Part shown: piece by piece, positions 24,941 to 34,574 of the stretch
Layout of the letters: each line of letters starts with the position of its first letter
How positions within the stretch are numbered: the stretch's first letter is position 1
NCBI GenBank assembly: GCA_017398585.1
Contig: JAFQFS010000067.1
Coordinates: 1-42,361, forward strand
Direction of reading: 5' to 3'
Length of the DNA: 42,361 nt
DNA from: Clostridia bacterium
GTDB lineage: Bacteria; Bacillota; Clostridia; Oscillospirales; CAG-272
Program-made: the position numbers and the translations under genes
Notes under the pieces: model-generated
Told to the model about the DNA's origin: nothing
The model's input: the letters and a program-made list of their open reading frames with translations, nothing else
The model's database searches: none

Positions 24941-25555
24941 ATGACTGAAATGATGAATCAGGATCCGAAGCGGAATCCTCCTTACATTGAGGAAGACGAA
25001 CCCGCAGAGACGGAACCGGCGGAGGAAGCGGCTGAAGCTGCGGAACCCGTGAAGGAAGAAAAAACGGACAAAAAGTCCGAAAAGAAGCTGAAAAACGAAC
25101 TTGCGGAGATGGAAAAGAAGCTCGAAGCCGAAACCAAGCGTGCGGATGAGCTGAACGACAAGTATCTCCGTACGGCGGCGGAATATGAAAACTTCCGCAG
25201 ACGTTCGGCGAAGGAACGTGAGAATGTATACGGCGAAGCGGTTGCGGATACGCTGACCGGGCTTCTGCCGATCCTCGACAACTTACAGTATGCCGCAAAG
25301 TTTACGGACGGTGACGCGGACAAATTTGCCGAAGGCGTAAAGCTGATTCTCGGCAAGCTGCCTGAAACGCTGGAAAAGATGAACATTAAAATGTTCGGCG
25401 AAGCGGGAGAAACGTTCAATCCGGAGATCCACAACGCGGTCATGCACATTGATGACGAAAGCTACGGCGAAGGTGAAATCACCGACGTACTCCAGTGCGG
25501 ATATATGTACGGTGACAAAGTCCTCCGTTACGCCATGGTTCGTGTAGCAAACTAA
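24941..25555 (+). CDS. grpE: Nucleotide exchange factor GrpE
   Basis: This 204-residue co-chaperone releases ADP from DnaK. An acidic, disordered N-terminus (residues 1-45, Glu/Ala/Pro) leads to a long coiled coil (about 45-100, KNELAEMEKKLEAETKRADELNDKYLRTAAEYENFRRR). The C-terminal beta-wing carries the family motif FNPEIHNAVMHIDDE and YGEGEITDVLQCGYMYGDKVLRYAMVRVAN. I start at the ATG at 24941 with TTGGAGA upstream; the in-frame TTG four codons earlier is inside that ribosome site. hrcA ends 26 bp upstream. A multi-hairpin repeat separates it from dnaK. Confidence 0.95.
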   Translation: MTEMMNQDPKRNPPYIEEDEPAETEPAEEAAEAAEPVKEEKTDKKSEKKLKNELAEMEKKLEAETKRADELNDKYLRTAAEYENFRRRSAKERENVYGEAVADTLTGLLPILDNLQYAAKFTDGDADKFAEGVKLILGKLPETLEKMNIKMFGEAGETFNPEIHNAVMHIDDESYGEGEITDVLQCGYMYGDKVLRYAMVRVAN

Positions 25556-25567
25556 AAACCCGCACCC

Positions 25568-25692
25568 AACGTTGTCAGATTAAAAGTTTTGATCGACCTT
25601 TTTCAAAAGGTCGCAGGGTCAAGGGACAGAGTCCCTTGTCGCGGACCGCAGTCCGCGAAATCCCATTGCCACAAACAGGGGTTCGCTCCACC
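25568..25692 (-). repeat. Multi-hairpin repeat element, copy 2 (inverted)
   Basis: This is the reverse-orientation copy of 23433-23599. Read on the minus strand it begins GTGGAGCGAACCCCTGTTTGTGG and ends TCAAAACTTTTAATCTGACAACGTT. Its stem-loops are CGCGGACTGCGGTCCGCG, AAGGGACTCTGTCCCTT and CGACCTTTTGAAAAAGGTCG. It has fewer hairpins than copy 1. It lies in the grpE-dnaK gap, with a further small hairpin (GCGCAAGCGTCCTTGCG) downstream near 25734-25750. Confidence 0.8.
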
Positions 25693-25712
25693 ATTCAGCT
25701 TCATCTGAATAA

Positions 25713-27686
<1,974 letters not shown>

Positions 27687-27699
27687 TTGAACAGAATTT

Positions 27700-27888
27700 C
27701 TTGGGGAAAACTTTTTTTCAAAAAAAGTTTTCCCCAAACCCCTTTCAAAAAACTTTAAACTGGAATAAATAGACAAAGTATGTGCGTTGTTTTTGTAGAA
27801 TATGCACGGTGCTTTGTCCATTCCTTTGATGGGAAGTTTTTGAAGTGGGGTTTGGGGAGAAATTTTTCTCAAAAAGTTTCTCCCCAAT
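27700..27888. repeat. Paired hairpin repeat element in the dnaK-dnaJ gap
   Basis: The left hairpin is 27701-27737 and the right hairpin is 27852-27887 (TTGGGGAGAAATTTTT/AAAAAGTTTCTCCCCAA). The inner flanks CCCCTTTCAAAAAACTTTAAAC and GGGAAGTTTTTGAAGTGGGG pair with each other, and the core carries GACAAAGTATGTGCG against GCACGGTGCTTTGTC. It lies inside an operon whose two genes act together, so any termination here would set the DnaK to DnaJ ratio. Confidence 0.85.
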
Positions 27889-27911
27889 GACTTATTTTTT
27901 CTGGAGGATAT

Positions 27912-29066
27912 ATGGCAGACTCTACCAAGAGAGACTACTACGAGGTCCTTGGTGTCACCAAGGAATCGGATGAAAATACAATAAAAAAAGCATACCGTCA
28001 GCTTGCGAAGAAGTATCATCCCGACATGAATCCGGGGGATGCCGAAGCGGAAGCGAAGTTCAAGGAAGTCAACGAGGCGTATGATGTCCTTTCCGACCCC
28101 GACAAGAAGGCGAAGTATGATCAGTACGGTCACGCGGCGTTCGATCCTTCGTCCGGTATGGGCGGCGGCGGTTTCGGCGGTTTCGGTGACTTCGGCGGTT
28201 TTGACATCAATGATATCTTTTCGAGCTTTTTCGGCGGAGGAAGCGGCGGTTCGTCCAGACGCAACGGCCCGATCCGCGGCGACAGCATCACCGTCCGCCT
28301 CACGCTGACCTTTGAAGAAGCCGTGTTCGGCTGCAAGAAGGAAATTACGTATCAGAAGGTACAGAAGTGCGCGGAATGTGACGGTTCCGGTGCGGCAAAG
28401 GGGACTTCTCCGAAATCCTGTGACGCCTGCCGCGGTGCCGGTCAGGTGCGTGTTCAGCAGCGTTCCCCGTTCGGCATGATCCAGACCATGAAGACCTGTG
28501 AGACCTGCCGCGGTACCGGTAAGATCATCGAAAACAAGTGTGACAAGTGCCGCGGTACGGGATTTGTCCGCGCGTCCAAGAAACTGGAAGTCAACATTCC
28601 CGCCGGCATCGACGACGGTCAGCAGATCGCACTGCGCGGTCAGGGCAGCGACGGCATGAACGGCGGTCAGCCCGGTGACCTCAATATCGTCATCAGCGTA
28701 CGTCCGCACTCCGTTTTCGAACGCGACGGCGACGACCTCTACTGCGAAGTTCCGATTACCTACGCGGAAGCGACCCTCGGTGCGGAGATCGACATTCCGA
28801 CCCTCGAGGGCAACCAGAAGTTCGAGATCCCCGAAGGTACGCAGACCGGCACCACGTTCACGCTCCGGAACAAGGGTGTGACCCGCGTCAACTCCAAGGT
28901 ACGCGGCAACCTGTACATCACCGTGGTTGTCGAAGTACCGAAGAATCTCAATGCCGAACAGAAGGCGCTGCTTGAAAAGTTCGCGGCGTCCTGCGGCGAA
29001 TCGAATTACAACAAGAGAACGAAGTTCCTCACGAGCCTGAAGAAATTTTTCAACAAAGACAACTGA
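27912..29066 (+). CDS. dnaJ: Co-chaperone DnaJ (Hsp40)
   Basis: This 384-residue class A J-protein has all expected parts. The J domain is at residues 6-75 with the HPD motif in [11 protein letters not shown] Gly/Phe-rich region follows ([20 protein letters not shown]). Four zinc-finger repeats are present: [24 protein letters not shown] and CDKCRGTG. The C-terminal substrate domain ends near [13 protein letters not shown]. It delivers clients to DnaK and stimulates its ATPase. TGGAGGATAT precedes the ATG. It follows dnaK across the paired repeat element and precedes prmA by 13 bp. Confidence 0.97.
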   Translation: MADSTKRDYYEVLGVTKESDENTIKKAYRQLAKKYHPDMNPGDAEAEAKFKEVNEAYDVLSDPDKKAKYDQYGHAAFDPSSGMGGGGFGGFGDFGGFDINDIFSSFFGGGSGGSSRRNGPIRGDSITVRLTLTFEEAVFGCKKEITYQKVQKCAECDGSGAAKGTSPKSCDACRGAGQVRVQQRSPFGMIQTMKTCETCRGTGKIIENKCDKCRGTGFVRASKKLEVNIPAGIDDGQQIALRGQGSDGMNGGQPGDLNIVISVRPHSVFERDGDDLYCEVPITYAEATLGAEIDIPTLEGNQKFEIPEGTQTGTTFTLRNKGVTRVNSKVRGNLYITVVVEVPKNLNAEQKALLEKFAASCGESNYNKRTKFLTSLKKFFNKDN

Positions 29067-29079
29067 GAAGGAGTAAACC

Positions 29080-30036
29080 ATGGACGACAACAAGAGCTGG
29101 GTTCAGATTAAAGTAAAATGTGATGCGAAAGACATCGACACCGTTTCCAGCGTAATGGGCATGGTCGACAACGGTCTGATGATCGAAGACTATTCCGACG
29201 TTGACCTCGTTCTCGACGGCGTATACGGTGACCTCATTGACGAATCCATCCTCAATGCCGACCGCAATGCGGCGGCGGTTTCGGTGTTCATCTCCGAAAT
29301 GAAGTCCCCCGCCGAAAGCGAACTGTACATCAAGAACCGTCTCGAACAGCTCGGAGTGAAGTTCGAGATTGTCCACGAGGGTATCCGTGAAGAAGACTGG
29401 GCAGATTCGTGGAAGCAGTACTACAAGCCGATCAAGACCGGCGACCGTCTTGTGATTGTTCCCGTATGGGAATGGGAAGACTATACGCCCGAAGAAGGCG
29501 AAGTCATCGTACTGATGGATCCCGGCATGGCATTCGGCACCGGTACGCATGAGACGACCCGGCTCTGCGCGGGTTTTGTGGAAAAGTACACGACCGAGTA
29601 CAAGGCGGAAAAGGGTACGTGCACTGTACTTGACGTCGGCTGCGGCTCCGGTATTCTCGCGATCGCGGCTTCCAAGGTCGGTGCGGATTCCTGTTTCGCC
29701 TGTGACATCGACCCTGTCGCAGTGCGTGTTGCGGTGGAAAACACTGAGCTGAATGAAACCCCGAACGTCAAGTGCGCGGTTTCCGATCTGCTCCGTCAGG
29801 TGGAAAAGGTGGACGGCGGCTACAATGTCGTTGTTGCGAACATCGTCGCGGACATCATCATCCGTCTCGCACCGGATGTCGGTGCGTACCTCGCGGAAGA
29901 CGGCGTGTTCATCGTTTCCGGTATTATTGAAGAACGTGCGAACGAAGTCACCGACGCACTGACCGCAAACGGCTACAGGGTTGTCGACGACCGCCGCGAA
30001 AACGGCTGGTACGCAGCAGCGGTAAAGAGAGCGTAA
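29080..30036 (+). CDS. prmA: Ribosomal protein L11 methyltransferase
   Basis: This 318-residue SAM-dependent enzyme methylates ribosomal protein L11. The N-terminal substrate-binding region (about 1-120) includes the VQIKVKCDAKDIDTVSSVM strand-helix and EDWADSWKQYYKP, a PrmA signature. The catalytic domain has PGMAFGTGTHETTRLC, the SAM loop VLDVGCGSGILAIAASKVGA, DIDPVAVRVAVENTELN and VVANIVADIIIRLAPDV, the NIxA-type motif of PrmA. AGAAGGAG precedes the ATG. It is the last gene of the hrcA cluster, its usual place in Bacillota, and a strong terminator follows. Confidence 0.95.
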   Translation: MDDNKSWVQIKVKCDAKDIDTVSSVMGMVDNGLMIEDYSDVDLVLDGVYGDLIDESILNADRNAAAVSVFISEMKSPAESELYIKNRLEQLGVKFEIVHEGIREEDWADSWKQYYKPIKTGDRLVIVPVWEWEDYTPEEGEVIVLMDPGMAFGTGTHETTRLCAGFVEKYTTEYKAEKGTCTVLDVGCGSGILAIAASKVGADSCFACDIDPVAVRVAVENTELNETPNVKCAVSDLLRQVEKVDGGYNVVVANIVADIIIRLAPDVGAYLAEDGVFIVSGIIEERANEVTDALTANGYRVVDDRRENGWYAAAVKRA

Positions 30037-30049
30037 CGTTTGAATAAAG

Positions 30050-30082
30050 AAAAATGACAGGATGTTTGCCCTGTCATTTTTT
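30050..30082. terminator. Bidirectional terminator between prmA and the lipoprotein gene
   Basis: AAAAATGACAGG, loop, CCTGTCATTTTTT. It serves the convergent prmA (plus) and lipoprotein (minus) transcripts. Confidence 0.88.
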
Positions 30083-30086
30083 ATTG

Positions 30087-30611
30087 TTATCCGATTACTT
30101 CCGCAGACTGTACCCAGACATATTTCGAACCGGTCATCGTATTGCAGACGAAATTCACGCGGTTTCCCACCGCAAGTTCCTCCGCACCGGTATAAACGGT
30201 GGTGGGCATGGTGTCGAGAACGACCGTGGAACCGTCGTCCAGTTCTGCGGTGATGGTATACAGCGCCGCTTCTTCGGAAGCCTTTTCGGTAATCTCCGTA
30301 ACGGTGCCCGTATAGGCGAGCTGGTACGAAATCAGTGAGCTGTTGTAGGTGCCGTCGGTGTTGTAGTAGACGTTGAGTAGTGTTTCGAGTTCACCTTCCA
30401 GTTCCCAGATGTCGCCGAACGTGCCGTCAGCCAGCGAGACGGCGGGGTCCCCCCATGCCTTGACCAGATCGTCACGGGTACAGCCGGCGAATTCTGTTTC
30501 AACGGTTTCAAAATTGTCCACGCCGATGGTTTCAAGCGCAGGAAGATCCTTGCCGCAGCCCGTGAACGCAAGCATGAGAGTGCAGAGCAGGATGCAGAAC
30601 AGTTTTTTCAT
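30087..30611 (-). CDS. Lipoprotein with a BamE/SmpA-like motif
   Basis: This 174-residue predicted lipoprotein starts MKKLFCILLCTLMLAFTGC, with the lipobox FTGC and the modified Cys at residue 19. Residues of about 30-75 (FAGCTRDDLVKAWGDPAVSLADGTFGDIWE) have the look of the small BamE/SmpA-type fold, in which a helix is followed by WGxP and two strands. The C-terminal 90 residues form a beta-rich domain (TAELDDGSTVVLDTMPTTVY, GNRVNFVCN) resembling a small OB-like barrel. It should sit on the outer face of the membrane; the role is unknown. AAGGAG precedes the ATG. It begins 17 bp after the peptidase gene on the same strand, so they share a transcript. Confidence 0.75.
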   Translation of the reverse strand: MKKLFCILLCTLMLAFTGCGKDLPALETIGVDNFETVETEFAGCTRDDLVKAWGDPAVSLADGTFGDIWELEGELETLLNVYYNTDGTYNSSLISYQLAYTGTVTEITEKASEEAALYTITAELDDGSTVVLDTMPTTVYTGAEELAVGNRVNFVCNTMTGSKYVWVQSAEVIG

Positions 30612-30628
30612 TTTTTGATGTCTCCTTG

Positions 30629-31861
30629 TTATCTCTTCATGAGGTCTTCGATTTCCGGAATGCTTCTCGGAACGTTGATGCCGAGGTTTTCGCAGCCGGT
30701 TTCGGTGACGAGGCAGTTGTCCTCGAGGCGGAAGCCGATGCCCCAGTCTTCGTTGTAGATACCAACGTCCACGCAGAAGACCATGCCGGGTGCAACGACA
30801 TCCGGACGGACCACGATGTCGTGGGTGTCATAGCCGACGTGGTGGGCACCGCCGTGCCACATGACGCGTCCGGCTTCTTCAACATTTTTCAGTACGCCGA
30901 TGTCGCAGAGTCTCTGTGCGCAGAAGCGGCGGACTTCACCGTCAACCTCCGCCATCGGATAACCGGGCTTAATGATATCGAAAAGGTGGGCGCTGGTGGC
31001 GTAAGCACATTCGTACAGGGCGCGCTGACGGTCAGTGAACCTGCCGTTTACGGGGAATCCGCGGGAGATGTCGCATCCGACGTTGTCGTAGCATGCGCCG
31101 ACGTCGCAGAGAACCATGTCGCCGTCGTGAGCGGTTCCGGTATAGGAATAGTAGTGGATGCAGAAATTGTTTTCGCCGGCGGAAATGATGGAGGGGAAAC
31201 CGGGTTCGAGACAGCCGTTCGCGACGAGAGACGCGTCGTAGAGCTGCTTGATTTCGTATTCCTTCATGCCGTCGCGCACACCGCGCATCATGGCACGGAT
31301 GCCCTCGCCGGTGATTCGTACGGCTTCGCGCATGGCGGCGATTTCGCAGGGGGCCTTGATGGTGCGGAGTCCGGCGAGAACGGGACGGACATTGGCGACG
31401 TTCACACCGTGCGCAAGGACGTCTGCGGCAAAGCGGTTGGCTTCGGTAAAGTCGCGTTCCTCGCGGGTACCGTCGATGTCGAGGTAAACGGCGGAGCAGT
31501 CACGCGCCCATTCGCGGAACTTCGTACGGAAGTCGTCGGTGTAGGCGATGTTCGTAATGCCGGAGACTGCGGTCGCTTCGTCCGCTTTGGTACGGCGTCC
31601 GGTCCAGCGTTCCTTCATCATGTCCGGCGGAAGGAGGAAGAGGATCTCATCAAAAGACGTGCCGGTCTTCTTCGCCATGTAGACGAGACCCGCGTCGCGG
31701 GTGAGCCCGGTGAGGTAGACGAAATTGCGGTCAGCGAAGAAGGGATAATCTTCGTCTGCACGCTTGCGGGGAGCGTAGCCGGAAAAAAGGACGACAAGCG
31801 CGCCGTCCGGCAGGGCATTCATCATTTTATTTCGGTTACTGGTATGGAATTCGGGTTTCAT
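30629..31861 (-). CDS. M24B aminopeptidase P family (Xaa-Pro aminopeptidase)
   Basis: This 410-residue pita-bread metallopeptidase removes N-terminal residues preceding proline. The N-terminal creatinase-like domain starts HTSNRNKMMNALPDGALVVLFSG. The metal site motifs are VLCDVGACYDNVGCDISRGFPVNG (two Asp), VMWHGGAHHVGYDTHD (His) and RLEDNCLVTETGCENL (last Glu). In the usual EPGIY motif the sequence reads DVGIY, so the first Glu ligand is Asp here; this is conservative and may be tolerated. The cleaved peptides are unknown. The ATG at 31861 has CGGAGG upstream and a consensus promoter behind it; the frame runs on upstream through that promoter and was not used. Confidence 0.88.
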   Translation of the reverse strand: MKPEFHTSNRNKMMNALPDGALVVLFSGYAPRKRADEDYPFFADRNFVYLTGLTRDAGLVYMAKKTGTSFDEILFLLPPDMMKERWTGRRTKADEATAVSGITNIAYTDDFRTKFREWARDCSAVYLDIDGTREERDFTEANRFAADVLAHGVNVANVRPVLAGLRTIKAPCEIAAMREAVRITGEGIRAMMRGVRDGMKEYEIKQLYDASLVANGCLEPGFPSIISAGENNFCIHYYSYTGTAHDGDMVLCDVGACYDNVGCDISRGFPVNGRFTDRQRALYECAYATSAHLFDIIKPGYPMAEVDGEVRRFCAQRLCDIGVLKNVEEAGRVMWHGGAHHVGYDTHDIVVRPDVVAPGMVFCVDVGIYNEDWGIGFRLEDNCLVTETGCENLGINVPRSIPEIEDLMKR

Positions 31862-31891
31862 TGCAGAGCCTCCGTTGGTATTATACCTTAT

Positions 31892-31920
31892 ATTATAGTG
31901 CGCGATGCAGTACAAATCAA
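31892..31920 (-). promoter_or_regulatory. Promoter of the aminopeptidase-lipoprotein operon
   Basis: On the minus strand TTGATT (31915-31920) and TATAAT (31892-31897) are 17 bp apart, with a second TATAAT-like box just downstream. The start codon is about 30 bp away. Confidence 0.75.
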
Positions 31921-31953
31921 GTGGGCGGAATAAAAACTTTCTGCGAAATTTTC

Positions 31954-31982
31954 TTGACGGATGACGTGCCATGGTATATACT
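31954..31982 (+). promoter_or_regulatory. Promoter of the glycyl-radical activase operon
   Basis: TTGACG (31954-31959) and TATACT (31977-31982) are 17 bp apart, 27 bp before the start codon and divergent from the aminopeptidase promoter. Confidence 0.75.
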
Positions 31983-32009
31983 TAACCTATAGAAAAAGGA
32001 TGGAGAACT

Positions 32010-32840
32010 ATGCTGACAGGAACAATATTTGATCTCAAAGGTTTCGCACTCAACGATGGTCCCGGCATCCGCACGACGGTTTTCATGAAAGGCTGTCCGC
32101 TGCGGTGTCTGTGGTGCCACAATCCCGAAGGGCTGTCACCGGAGCCGGAATTATACGTGAAACAGGTGAAATGCGTGCACTGCGGAAAATGTGCGGTTCC
32201 GTGTACGCACGACGACTGTCAGTCGTACGGACGGTGCCTGCACGTCTGTCCGAACGACTGCGTGTCCGTCTGCGGGCAGACGATGACGTCTGCGGAACTC
32301 GCGGAACGTCTGCTGCGCGACCGCGACGTGTATGAAATGTCGGGCGGAGGAGTGACGTTTTCCGGCGGGGAACCGCTGATGCAGTACGCATTTGTCGCGG
32401 AGGTGCTCGCGATTCTCGCGAAAGAGGGGATTTCGTCGGCGGTGGAAACGTCGTCGTTCGCCGCACATGATGTATACCGGAAGACGCTTGAACATGTAAA
32501 TCTCATCATGGCGGACATGAAGTTGTTCGACTGTGACGCACATATAAAATATACCGGTGTCCCGAACGATGTCATCAAGCAGAATCTGCGCTGGCTTATC
32601 GGCGAGTCAGGCAAAGAATACATCATCCGTGTGCCGCTGATCCCCGGCATCACCGACACGGACGAAAATCTTGCGGCGATCGGCGAATTCGTCGGAGATG
32701 CGCACGTGGAACTTCTGCCGTACAACGCAATGGCAGGCGCGAAATATGCGTCGGTCGGGAAAAATTACACCCTGTCCGCAGAGGAATACCGTGCGGACGA
32801 ACGGATCCTGAACTTTTTCAGCCATGCTGTTATCAAATAA
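32010..32840 (+). CDS. Glycyl-radical enzyme activating protein (radical SAM)
   Basis: This 276-residue activase installs the glycyl radical on a partner enzyme. The radical SAM cluster is CPLRCLWC (Cys29, Cys33, Cys36), preceded by NDGPGIRTTVFMKG. A ferredoxin-like insert (about residues 55-85, CVHCGKCAVPC and CQSYGRCLHVCPNDC) should hold extra iron-sulfur clusters, as in activases of glycerol dehydratase, benzylsuccinate synthase and choline lyase types rather than classical PFL-activase. FSGGEPLMQ and ADMKLFD are the usual SAM-binding motifs. No glycyl-radical enzyme is adjacent; the only one here is NrdD, 4 kb away, which normally uses NrdG. GATGGAG precedes the ATG. It probably shares a transcript with the gene 22 bp downstream. 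Confidence 0.9.
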   Translation: MLTGTIFDLKGFALNDGPGIRTTVFMKGCPLRCLWCHNPEGLSPEPELYVKQVKCVHCGKCAVPCTHDDCQSYGRCLHVCPNDCVSVCGQTMTSAELAERLLRDRDVYEMSGGGVTFSGGEPLMQYAFVAEVLAILAKEGISSAVETSSFAAHDVYRKTLEHVNLIMADMKLFDCDAHIKYTGVPNDVIKQNLRWLIGESGKEYIIRVPLIPGITDTDENLAAIGEFVGDAHVELLPYNAMAGAKYASVGKNYTLSAEEYRADERILNFFSHAVIK

Positions 32841-32862
32841 TCAAAATAAAGGAGGAGACCCC

Positions 32863-33915
32863 ATGAAAATCCACAACATCGACCCGATCATTGAGAAAAT
32901 CCACAGCGTCGTGAAGAGCCATCGTCTTGAAGACGGCGGATACTGCCGCTGGCTCTGGGACAAAAACGGCACCCGTCAGCTCGGTATCAACGAGTACGGC
33001 TGTGCGGATGCGGCGAACATCCTCTACACCATCGGAGCCTTCCCGGCGTACGGCGATCCCGCACGGGACGAGCTGGTGAAGTCCATCCTGAGCCTGCGTC
33101 ACCCCGACGGCAGCTTCCGCGAACGCACACATCACCCGATCCATACGACCGCGCACTGTCTCGCTGCTCTCGAACTGTTCGATGCCGTACCGCAGTCGGC
33201 GGAACCGTGCGAATTCCTCGCGCCTTACCGTACAAAAGAAGGGCTGTATGCTCTGCTCGATTCCCTGCTGTGGGTCGAAAATCCGTGGCCGCAGTCGCAT
33301 CAGGGCGCAGGCGTGTATGCGTCGATGCTCCTGACCGGTGCGGCGGATCTCGAATGGCAGAACTGGTACTTCGACTGGCTCTGGGAACATACCGACGATG
33401 AATACGGCATGAGCAGAACCGGAACGATCGGCCATCGTGCGGACGACCGCGGAAACCGCTTCGACCGTCCGGTGATTGACAAAGCCGCGCCCGTCTGTCA
33501 TCACCTGTACGGCTGGTTCCACTACATGTTCAACATGGAACACGCGAAGCGTCCGCTGCGCTGGCCGGAAAAGCTGATCGACACGTGCATTCATCTCTGG
33601 AAAAACAGAGGTCTGACCGATGTGTTCGCGCATGAAATCGGCTTTATGGAAATCGACTGGGTCTTCGCCATCAACCGCGCGTCACGGCAGACGGCGTACC
33701 GCTTTGACGAAGTCCGCGAATGTCTGCGCGAATTCGCGGAAGAGCACATCGCTTACCTCGATGGACTTGATCCCGATACCCACGAAGGCATGAACGATCT
33801 CCACGCCCTGTTCGGCACGGTCTGCGTTCTCGCGGAACTTCAGCGCGCGCTCCCGGGCGAGATCATCACGGAGAGACCGCTGAGACTGGTGCTCGACCGG
33901 AGACCGTTTATCTGA
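32863..33915 (+). CDS. Unrecognised protein, possibly an alpha-helical toroid
   Basis: I do not recognise this 350-residue protein. It has no signal peptide or membrane helix and is rich in Trp, His, Tyr and Asp. Repeated patterns of the kind RLEDGGYCRWLWDKNG, SLRHPDGSFRERTHHPIHTTAHCLAALEL and YRFDEVRECLREFAEEH suggest an alpha/alpha-toroid, as in terpene cyclases or sugar-acting barrels, with several conserved-looking His and Asp residues that could form an active site. AAAGGAGGAG precedes the ATG. It follows the glycyl-radical activase by 22 bp, so it may act in the same pathway, but it has no glycyl-radical motif itself. A repeat hairpin follows after 12 bp. Confidence 0.6.
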   Translation: MKIHNIDPIIEKIHSVVKSHRLEDGGYCRWLWDKNGTRQLGINEYGCADAANILYTIGAFPAYGDPARDELVKSILSLRHPDGSFRERTHHPIHTTAHCLAALELFDAVPQSAEPCEFLAPYRTKEGLYALLDSLLWVENPWPQSHQGAGVYASMLLTGAADLEWQNWYFDWLWEHTDDEYGMSRTGTIGHRADDRGNRFDRPVIDKAAPVCHHLYGWFHYMFNMEHAKRPLRWPEKLIDTCIHLWKNRGLTDVFAHEIGFMEIDWVFAINRASRQTAYRFDEVRECLREFAEEHIAYLDGLDPDTHEGMNDLHALFGTVCVLAELQRALPGEIITERPLRLVLDRRPFI

Positions 33916-33926
33916 GAGGGGAGTTC

Positions 33927-33986
33927 TCGGGGAAAAACTTTTTGAAAAAAGTTTTTCCCCGAACCCCTTTTCAAAAACTTTCAGAC
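33927..33986 (-). repeat. Single hairpin repeat unit before the 34015 lipoprotein gene
   Basis: The hairpin CGGGGAAAAACTTTTT/AAAAAGTTTTTCCCCG (33928-33961) is followed by AACCCCTTTTCAAAAACTTTCAGAC. It is in the opposite orientation to most other single units. It sits between the stop codon of the toroid-like gene and the AAGGAGG site of the lipoprotein gene. Confidence 0.85.
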
Positions 33987-34014
33987 GGGAAAAAGGAAAT
34001 AAGGAGGACAAATA

Positions 34015-34392
34015 ATGAGAAAAAATAGAATTTTAAGCCTTATTCTTGCGGCGGTGACGCTCGTTCTTTTGCTCGGTTCGTGCAGTCAGGCGGACTACAA
34101 CCGGCAGAACATCGTCGGAACGTGGGAAGGAGACGGAACTCTTGCGCTTTACGGAATGGAACTGGAACTCGGGGAAGAAGTTCCGTTTGAAGTTGTGGAA
34201 ATCCTGCATTTCGCCGCTGACGGTACCGGTTATATGGCGTGCGGAACGGAAAAAATGGAGTATAAATACGTCATGACCGATGATACGATCAGCTTTCAGT
34301 TCCCGAAAATCGGGCTGGGACGCGCCTATGAATTCAAAGATGACAACAACCTCCTCATTGTAAGCGGTTCGGAATTCCGCAGGATTGTGTAA
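34015..34392 (+). CDS. Small lipoprotein, lipocalin-like
   Basis: This 125-residue predicted lipoprotein has Lys/Arg at the N-terminus and a hydrophobic core ending in the lipobox LGSC (Cys at about residue 23). The mature part opens NIVGTWEGDGTLALYG, then has alternating strands (EILHFAADGTGYMACG, YKYVMTDDTISFQFP, FKDDNNLLIVSG). The GTW start and small beta-barrel pattern resemble lipocalin-like domains of small Bacillota lipoproteins. The function is unknown. AAGGAGG lies nine bases before the ATG. It is bracketed by two repeat units (33927-33986 and 34440-34494). Confidence 0.75.
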   Translation: MRKNRILSLILAAVTLVLLLGSCSQADYNRQNIVGTWEGDGTLALYGMELELGEEVPFEVVEILHFAADGTGYMACGTEKMEYKYVMTDDTISFQFPKIGLGRAYEFKDDNNLLIVSGSEFRRIV

Positions 34393-34439
34393 AACCTTGG
34401 AAGTATAGACCCGCACAAACTCAGTCCCCTTATCCAGGA

Positions 34440-34494
34440 TAAAGTTTTTTGAAAGGGGTTCGGGGAAAACTTTTTTTCAAAAAAGTTTTCCCCG
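34440..34494 (+). repeat. Single hairpin repeat unit upstream of the sigma factor gene
   Basis: TAAAGTTTTTTGAAAGGGGTT is followed by the hairpin CGGGGAAAACTTTTT/AAAAAGTTTTCCCCG (34461-34494) and then an A-run. It lies 80 bp before the start of the sigma factor gene. A short stem (ATGCA/TGCAT, about 34523-34548) lies between the two. Confidence 0.85.
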
Positions 34495-34574
34495 AAAAAA
34501 AATAAAAAAATTTTCACTCCCATGCAATAAAACAGCTTTGTCGTGCATTAATAAAATGAAAGGTGGTGGAAACC

